A stretch of 11,701 nucleotides of DNA. Origin: Gammaproteobacteria bacterium (lineage in GTDB: Bacteria; Pseudomonadota; Gammaproteobacteria; Thiohalospirales; Thiohalospiraceae). Position numbers and translations under genes: made by a program. Shown here piece by piece: positions 7,430 through 11,701 of the stretch. Position 1 is the first letter of the stretch. Every line of letters begins with the position of its first letter. The DNA is taken from NCBI GenBank assembly GCA_011322575.1, contig DRMK01000324.1, positions 1 to 11,701 of the forward strand, in the 5' to 3' direction. Under the pieces are notes generated by a model. It was not told the DNA's origin. It did no database searches and saw only the letters and a list, made by a program, of their open reading frames with translations.

Positions 7430-7442
7430 ATTATACCGGTAT
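7430..7442 (-). promoter_or_regulatory. Probable -10 box of aguAB with an overlapping palindrome
   Basis: On the minus strand TATAAT (7435-7430) is a perfect -10 hexamer 45 bases before the aguA ATG. I see no good -35 at 16-18 bases. The same spot read on the plus strand gives TATTAT (7429-7434), so sixA may be driven from an overlapping promoter. The perfect 10-bp palindrome ATACCGGTAT (7433-7442) overlaps the box and could be an operator for the divergent pair (inference). Confidence 0.4.
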
Positions 7443-7469
7443 GTCGCCATATTATTGGGAGGATATTGG

Positions 7470-7994
7470 ATGAGCCGTGAACTGTTACTGCTGCGCCACG
7501 CCAAGTCGAGCTGGGATATGAGCGTGGCACGGGATTTTATCCGTCCTTTGGCAGCCCGCGGCAGGCGGGATGCACCGCTGATCGGGGAGTGGCTGGCGGG
7601 GCAGGGGTTGGTGCCGGACGTCATCGTGAGCTCTCCGGCCGTGCGGGCGATGCAGACCATCCAGGCGGTTTGTGAAACCCTTGCCATCCCGCAGGATTCG
7701 ATACGCCAAGATGAACGGATCTACATAGCGGAGCTGTCCACCCTGCTGGAGGTGCTGGCCTCCATCCCGTCCGGCCTCCACAGAGTGCTGCTGACGGGCC
7801 ACAATCCCGGGATGGACCAGCTGCTGATCCATCTGTGCGGCCCCGATCTGCCCCGCACGGCCAGCGGCAAGCTCATGACCACCGCAGCACTCGCCCGCAT
7901 CGAGCTGCCGGACGGGTGGCAGCGGTTGCCAGCAGGGTGCGGAAGGCTGCTCCAGCTGGTGCGGCCCCGGGAGCTGGCGCGCCGGCTAGGGTAG
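7470..7994 (+). CDS. sixA: SixA-type phosphohistidine phosphatase
   Basis: This 174-residue protein is in the histidine phosphatase superfamily, SixA branch. SixA removes phosphate from histidines of phosphorelay or phosphotransferase-system proteins. The catalytic residues are present: Arg9-His10 in LLLRHAKSSW (the phosphorylated His), Arg59 in VSSPAVRAMQT, and His111 in LLTGHNPGM. The ATG at 7470 is chosen over an upstream in-frame TTG (7455) because GGGAGG ends 7 bases before it and the family begins just before the RHAKS motif. The protein is slightly longer than E. coli SixA, mostly at the C-terminus (RPRELARRLG). It is divergent from aguA and convergent with the next gene, with only 25 bases between stops and no hairpin terminator there. 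The actual substrate protein cannot be told from this window. Confidence 0.9.
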   Translation: MSRELLLLRHAKSSWDMSVARDFIRPLAARGRRDAPLIGEWLAGQGLVPDVIVSSPAVRAMQTIQAVCETLAIPQDSIRQDERIYIAELSTLLEVLASIPSGLHRVLLTGHNPGMDQLLIHLCGPDLPRTASGKLMTTAALARIELPDGWQRLPAGCGRLLQLVRPRELARRLG

Positions 7995-8019
7995 AGCGGT
8001 ACTGCGGAAAAGCGTTACC

Positions 8020-8298
8020 TCATTTCCGGTTCGGCACCGAATGAATCACATACTTCCCCTCGAAATATACCGAGTAGCCATCGTAGATCCAGCGTATTAT
8101 TGGAGGATCTCCAACGGCCGGCATCTTTTTGGCCGGTTGGCCGAACCGGGCGGCCACCTGCTGCGCGGTCATACCCCGCTGCGGCATTTCGAACGCGGGT
8201 TTGCCGCTCTCCGGGTGGGGGATCTTGAGCACGTCCGCATGCGCGGTGGCAACGGGGAACAGGAGAAGGCACAGAAGGAAAAACGGTAGTGGACGCAA
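8020..8298 (-). CDS. Small exported protein with BamE/SmpA-like motif
   Basis: This 92-residue protein starts at a TTG at 8298, supported by GGAG 7 bases upstream. The frame has no ATG or GTG nearby, and this start gives a classic signal peptide: MRPLPFFLLCLLLFPVATAHA, with predicted cleavage before Asp22. The mature 71 residues contain RGMTAQQVAARFGQPAKK, the helix-turn pattern seen in BamE/SmpA-type domains. This is followed by VGDPPIIRWIYDGYSVYFEG and KYVIHSV, giving three short beta strands. There is no lipobox, so it should be soluble in the periplasm. I have a recollection of similar uncharacterised gammaproteobacterial proteins but no name or function. It is divergent from the alarmone gene, separated by 80 bases, and reads convergently with sixA. 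Confidence 0.8.
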   Translation of the reverse strand: MRPLPFFLLCLLLFPVATAHADVLKIPHPESGKPAFEMPQRGMTAQQVAARFGQPAKKMPAVGDPPIIRWIYDGYSVYFEGKYVIHSVPNRK

Positions 8299-8317
8299 TG
8301 TACTGCTCCTTGAACTT

Positions 8318-8346
8318 TTGACGGATAGCAACGACTTAAATAGAGG
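8318..8346 (+). promoter_or_regulatory. Weak promoter candidate for the alarmone gene
   Basis: TTGACG (8318-8323) matches five of six -35 bases. At a 17-base spacing TAGAGG (8341-8346) is a poor -10. The gap also holds the ribosome site of the divergent small gene. The ATG at 8379 has no recognisable ribosome site. Confidence 0.25.
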
Positions 8347-8378
8347 GTAAACCACCTTCACTCTATATCGGCAACCGC

Positions 8379-10571
8379 ATGGTCTATGTTGAGAACAGAC
8401 TGGATGCTCCCGTGGGCAACGACGCGCCCGACGTGGATGGCTGGCTGGCGGCCCTCTCCGGACGGTACACGGAGCGGGAGCTGGCGCTGCTGCGCCGCGC
8501 CTGCGAGATGGCGCAGCGGGCCCACGGCGGCCAGCTGCGCGCCTCCGGCGAGCCATATCTGCACCATGTGCTGGCGGTGGCGGATATCCTGGTGGATCTG
8601 CGGCTGGACAGCGAAACCATTGCGGCGGCCATTCTGCACGATGCGGTGGAGGACACCGCGGTCACCCTGGAGGAGATCGGGCAGGAGTTCGGCAGCCCGA
8701 TCGCGCGCATGGTGGACGGGGTCACCAAGATCGAGCTGATCCACTCCTTCTCCGGCAGCGGCGCACAGCAGGCGGAGAGCCTGCGCAAGCTGCTGCTGGC
8801 CATGGCGGAGGATGTGCGGGTGGTGCTGATCAAGCTGGCGGATCGCCTGCACAACATGCGCACCCTGAAGCATCTGGCCCCTGAGAAACAGCGCCGCATC
8901 GCCCGCGAAACCCAGGAGATCTACGCGCCGCTGGCCAACCGCCTGGGGATCTGGCAGCTCAAGTGGGAGCTGGAGGATCTGGCATTCCGCCATCTGGAGC
9001 CGGATACCTACCGCAGGCTGGCGCGCAGCCTGTATGAACGGCGGGTGGAGCGGGAGCAGTATATCGACGACGTTATCCAGCAGCTCTCCGCGGCGCTGCG
9101 CGAAGCCGGCATCGAGGCGCAGGTCACCGGCCGGCCCAAGCACATCTACAGCATCTGGCGCAAGATGCAGCGCAAGGGGGTGGGGCTGGATCAGCTCTAC
9201 GACCTGCGCGCGGTGCGCATCCTGGTCAACCAGGTGGCCGACTGCTATCACGCCCTGGGGGTGGTGCATACCCTGTGGCGCTACATTCCGCGCGAGTTCG
9301 ACGACTATATCGCCACTCCCAAGGAGAACCACTACCAGTCCATCCATACCGCGGTGATCGGGCTGCAGGGCAGAACCTTGGAGGTGCAGATCCGCACCCA
9401 TGAGATGCACCGCCACGCCGAGCTGGGGGTTGCGGCCCACTGGGTCTACAAGGAGGGGGGTGCCCGGGACAGCGGTTTCGAGCAGAAGATCGCCTGGCTG
9501 CGCCAGCTTCTGGAGTGGAAGGAGGAGTCCCGTGATGCGGGAGATTTCATCGATCGCTTCAAGTCGGAGCTGTTTCAGGATCGGGTCTATGTATTGACGC
9601 CCCAGGGGGACATCCTGGATCTGCCCCAGGGGGCGACGCCGCTGGATTTCGCCTACGCGGTACATACCGAGGTGGGACACCGCTGCCGCGGGGCCAGGGT
9701 GGACGGCCGTATCGTGCCCCTCACCTGCGAGCTGAAGAGCGGCCAGCAGGTAGAGATAATGACCACCCGCCACGGAGCGCCCAGCCGGGACTGGCTCAAC
9801 CCCCAGCTGGGATACATAAAGAGCTCCCGGGCCCGCTCCAAGATCCTGGCCTGGTTCAAGCAGCAGGATCAGGAGAAGCACATCAGCGACGGCAAGCTGG
9901 TCCTGGAGCGGGAGCTGCGCCGCCTGGGGGCCGCCGCCCTGGATATGGACCGGCTTGTAAAGGAGCTCAAGTATCAGGAGCAGCGGGAGCTGCTGGCGGC
10001 CATCGGACGTGGCGAGGTGACCACCGCGCAGATTGCCGGAGCGGTGCACCGCCTGCAGCCACCGGCCGTGCGGCGCGGGGAGCCGTCCAGGCCGTTGCGC
10101 GGACCAAGGGAGCAGAAAGGGGGAGACATACGGATCCACGGCGTGGGAAATCTGCTCACCCACATAGCCCGCTGCTGCAAACCGGTTCCGGGTGACAGCG
10201 TGATTGGATACATCACCCTGGGGCGCGGCGTGAGCATCCACCGCCGTGACTGCTCCAATATCCTGAATCTGGACAACGACAAGCGCTCGCGCCTGATCGA
10301 GGTGGAGTGGCGCAGCTCCGAGCCCGGGGAGAGCTACCAGGTGGAGGTGAACCTGCGCGCCGTGGACCGCTCCGGCCTGCTGCGTGACATAACCACCATC
10401 CTGGCCGCGGAGGATGTCAACGTGCTGTCGGTCAACACCGACACCGATCCCAAACAGGGGATCGCCACCATGAAGCTGACCCTCAGCATCCACGACACCG
10501 CCCAGTTGAGCAAGGTGCTGAACCGGATCGCCCAGCTGCCCAACGTGCTGGAAGTGTGGCGCCAGGGCTGA
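8379..10571 (+). CDS. relA: (p)ppGpp synthetase/hydrolase, RelA-type with intact HD domain
   Basis: This 730-residue long RSH-family enzyme makes, and probably degrades, the alarmone (p)ppGpp in the stringent response. Domains in order are HD hydrolase (about 30-190), synthetase (about 230-360), TGS (about 400-462), a Cys/His zinc-finger region (HIARCCKP, 595-602, and HRRDC, 621-625) and ACT (about 655-730). Hydrolase ligands are all present: Arg54, His63, His87-Asp88, Asp155 and Asn159 in KLADRLHNM. The synthetase has GRPKHIYSIWRKM (251-263), Asp275 and Glu335 in EVQIRT, and EFDD (306-309), the EXDD motif of monofunctional RelA rather than RXKD. The body reads closest to RelA (ELGVAAHW, DWLNPQLGY, HIARCC, GLLRDITTIL). 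The MVYV start fits the family although no ribosome site is seen. The downstream sfsA overlaps its stop. It could instead be annotated as spoT/rel; function as a hydrolase is inferred from residues only. Confidence 0.93.
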   Translation: MVYVENRLDAPVGNDAPDVDGWLAALSGRYTERELALLRRACEMAQRAHGGQLRASGEPYLHHVLAVADILVDLRLDSETIAAAILHDAVEDTAVTLEEIGQEFGSPIARMVDGVTKIELIHSFSGSGAQQAESLRKLLLAMAEDVRVVLIKLADRLHNMRTLKHLAPEKQRRIARETQEIYAPLANRLGIWQLKWELEDLAFRHLEPDTYRRLARSLYERRVEREQYIDDVIQQLSAALREAGIEAQVTGRPKHIYSIWRKMQRKGVGLDQLYDLRAVRILVNQVADCYHALGVVHTLWRYIPREFDDYIATPKENHYQSIHTAVIGLQGRTLEVQIRTHEMHRHAELGVAAHWVYKEGGARDSGFEQKIAWLRQLLEWKEESRDAGDFIDRFKSELFQDRVYVLTPQGDILDLPQGATPLDFAYAVHTEVGHRCRGARVDGRIVPLTCELKSGQQVEIMTTRHGAPSRDWLNPQLGYIKSSRARSKILAWFKQQDQEKHISDGKLVLERELRRLGAAALDMDRLVKELKYQEQRELLAAIGRGEVTTAQIAGAVHRLQPPAVRRGEPSRPLRGPREQKGGDIRIHGVGNLLTHIARCCKPVPGDSVIGYITLGRGVSIHRRDCSNILNLDNDKRSRLIEVEWRSSEPGESYQVEVNLRAVDRSGLLRDITTILAAEDVNVLSVNTDTDPKQGIATMKLTLSIHDTAQLSKVLNRIAQLPNVLEVWRQG

Positions 10572-11281
10572 TGCGCTTTCCGGAGCGGCTGGTGGAGGGG
10601 GTATTGCTGCGCCGTTACCAGCGTTTTCTGGCCGACATCCGGCTCGCCGATGGCAGCACCATCACCGCCCACACGCCCAACACCGGCTCCATGCTGGGGT
10701 GCAGCGAGCCGGGTTGCCGGGTCTGGGTTCGGGACAGCGGCAATCCGGCGCGCAAATATCCCTGGTCCTGGGAGATCAGCGAGACCCGCGAAGGGGTGCT
10801 GGTGGGAATCAACACCCTGCTGAGCAACCGGCTGGTGGAGGAGGGGATCCGCAACGGCGCGATCCCTCAACTAGCGGGATACCGGAGCATCCGGCGGGAG
10901 GTGCGCTACGGCAGCGGCCGCAGCCGCATAGATCTGCTTCTGCAGGGCGGCACGCACCGGCCCGACTGCTATGTGGAGATCAAGAATGTGACCGCGGCAG
11001 ATGGGGAGGTGGCCTTTTTCCCCGATGCTCCCACGGCGCGCGGCGTAAAACATCTGCACGAACTGGCAGGGATGGCGCGGCAGGGTGGCCGCGCGGTGCT
11101 CTTTTTCTGCATCCAGCGTGGTGACGTGCGGGCGGTGCGCCCCGCCTCCCACATAGACGGGAACTATGCGCGGACCCTGCGGCGGGTGGCCGCGGAGGGC
11201 GTGGAGGTCCTGGCGTACCGCGCGGATGTCTCCGTGGAAGGAATCCAGCTCTCCTCCGCCGCGCTGGATGTTCTGCTGTAG
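10571..11281 (+). CDS. sfsA: SfsA family protein (sugar fermentation stimulation)
   Basis: This 236-residue SfsA homologue is close to the E. coli length. Family blocks are RRYQRFLADI (14-23), HTPNTGSMLGC (34-44), RKYPWSWE (61-68), NTLLSNRL (81-88), RYGSGRSRIDLLLQ (112-125), RPDCYVEIKNVT (130-141), FFPDAPTARGVKHL (149-162) and HIDGNYA (194-200). SRID (Asp121) with VEIK (Glu136, Lys138) makes a PD-(D/E)XK-like nuclease signature, and SfsA has been grouped with that superfamily. Its role in E. coli (maltose metabolism, possible DNA binding) is poorly defined. The ATG shares one base with the alarmone gene stop (TGATG), so it is translated by coupling. An earlier in-frame GTG at 10556 would only extend into that gene. 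Cotranscription with an alarmone gene is not the E. coli arrangement, where dksA follows sfsA. Confidence 0.95.
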   Translation: MRFPERLVEGVLLRRYQRFLADIRLADGSTITAHTPNTGSMLGCSEPGCRVWVRDSGNPARKYPWSWEISETREGVLVGINTLLSNRLVEEGIRNGAIPQLAGYRSIRREVRYGSGRSRIDLLLQGGTHRPDCYVEIKNVTAADGEVAFFPDAPTARGVKHLHELAGMARQGGRAVLFFCIQRGDVRAVRPASHIDGNYARTLRRVAAEGVEVLAYRADVSVEGIQLSSAALDVLL

Positions 11282-11298
11282 CGCTCCGGGAGTCCACC

Positions 11299-11326
11299 TT
11301 GAGAGTTGGGATATTTGGAATATACT
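11299..11326 (+). promoter_or_regulatory. Sigma-70-type promoter for the right-edge gene
   Basis: TTGAGA (11299-11304) and TATACT (11321-11326) each match five of six consensus bases and are 16 bases apart. The promoter begins 18 bases after the sfsA stop. Predicted transcription start is near 11333, which gives a leader of about 258 bases to the ATG at 11591. Confidence 0.6.
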
Positions 11327-11332
11327 AAGACA

Positions 11333-11590
11333 AACGATAACGAAGCCTCATTCAGCGAGTCTCTGTTCAGTCAGCCCGCAAGGCGCTCTGAATGAGGCCT
11401 TGTCTTACCACGATATGCTCGCCCCTGGAGGGACGCGCCGGGTTGATTCAAAGCTGGTTCTATCCTCTGATTGTCCATCCTCCAGGAGCTGGATCAGGAG
11501 TGAAAGCGACCGGAAGCCTGGCTGAGTTGTTGGGAACGACGGTGCCGGTGCGCGGCAGGATTCACGAATCTGATGGCGGGGTGCATTGGT
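11333..11590 (+). promoter_or_regulatory. Hairpin-rich untranslated leader, possible cis-regulatory RNA
   Basis: No convincing gene lies in this stretch. It can form four successive stems. Stem A: GCCTCATTCAG (11345-11355) with CTGAATGAGGC (11388-11398), 11 bp perfect. Flanking AAGACAA (11327-11333) and TTGTCTT (11400-11406) are also complementary, although the left flank lies mostly before the predicted start. Stem B: CCTGGAGG (11424-11431) with CCTCCAGG (11479-11486). Stem C: GCGACCGG (11506-11513) with CCGGTgCGC (11545-11553), enclosing GTTGTT/AACGAC (11526-11540). Stem D: GATT/AATC (11559-11570). I do not recognise a known riboswitch class. Stem A, with the T-rich TTGTCTT after it, could instead be a weak terminator for sfsA. 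Confidence 0.4.
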
Positions 11591-11701
11591 ATGAACAGAT
11601 GTTCAGAGATGGCGGCCGGACATATCCTGGCGTTGGGAATGGCTGTATCTATGGCGCATCCGGTTTGGGCCGCCGATACGGTGTTCGTTCCCGATCCCGC
11701 C
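11591..11701 (+). CDS. Exported protein of unknown function, first 37 residues (runs off the right edge)
   Basis: The frame from the ATG at 11591 is open to the window end. It reads as a signal peptide: MNRCSEMAAG, a hydrophobic core HILALGMAVSM, then HPVWA with predicted cleavage after Ala27 or Ala28, followed by ADTVFVPDPA. A GGGG run lies about 9 bases upstream as a weak ribosome site. The in-frame ATG at 11609 (MAAGHILALG) is an alternative start without a better site. Too little is visible to name a family. It is probably transcribed from the promoter at 11299-11326. Confidence 0.6.
   Translation, partial: MNRCSEMAAGHILALGMAVSMAHPVWAADTVFVPDPA

Noticed and set aside
8111..8140. Inverted repeat CCAACGGCC / GGCCGGTTGG
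   Set aside because: It lies inside the 92-residue coding sequence, is imperfect, and is explained by the codons there.
8358..10493. 711-codon minus-strand frame
   Set aside because: It mirrors the alarmone synthetase gene, which has every expected domain; the antisense translation has none.
11327..11406. Retron RNA or integron attC site
   Set aside because: Nested inverted repeats recall both, but no reverse transcriptase or integrase is in view and the attC core sequences are absent.
11360..11480. Known riboswitch (cyclic di-GMP or similar) in the leader
   Set aside because: Short similarities such as GGACGC exist, but the recalled consensus core and tetraloop receptor are not present in order.

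Overview
The window looks like a chromosomal, largely housekeeping stretch of a GC-rich gammaproteobacterium. The evidence is a Lol lipoprotein-export operon, a RelA-type alarmone enzyme, SfsA, SixA and the AguA/AguB putrescine pathway, all with gammaproteobacterial-looking sequences. I cannot name the genus. I see no insertion sequence, phage gene, tRNA, rRNA or CRISPR array.

Layout, left to right. (1) 1-912, minus: 5' part of an unrecognised lipoprotein gene with a TTG start, running off the left edge; a sigma-28-like promoter lies upstream. (2) 1171-3440, minus: a three-gene operon of lolC/E-type permease, lolD ATPase and a small DUF123 (GIY-YIG-like) protein, each overlapping the next. 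(3) 3565-5334, plus: a lipoprotein built almost wholly of FG-GAP/VCBS calcium-binding repeats. A nested hairpin in the convergent gap (5384-5421) probably terminates both sides. (4) 5440-7385, minus: aguA and aguB overlapping by 4 bp, which together convert agmatine to putrescine. (5) 7470-7994, plus: a SixA-like phosphohistidine phosphatase, divergent from aguA. (6) 8020-8298, minus: a 92-residue exported protein with a BamE/SmpA-like motif and a TTG start. (7) 8379-11281, plus: a long alarmone synthetase/hydrolase gene (relA-type) followed by sfsA with a one-base TGATG overlap. (8) 11282-11701: a good sigma-70-type promoter just after sfsA, about 258 bases of hairpin-rich leader, and the start of an exported-protein gene that leaves the window.

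The genes do not form one pathway. Lipoprotein biology recurs: the Lol exporter sits between two predicted lipoprotein genes. The polyamine pair and the alarmone gene are independent metabolic and stress functions. I found no convincing new defence or mobile system. The most unusual signals are the alarmone enzyme, which pairs an intact HD hydrolase site with the EXDD synthetase motif typical of hydrolase-dead RelA, and the structured untranslated leader at 11333-11590. The calls rest on reading motifs and recalled family sequences; no database search or folding program was run.
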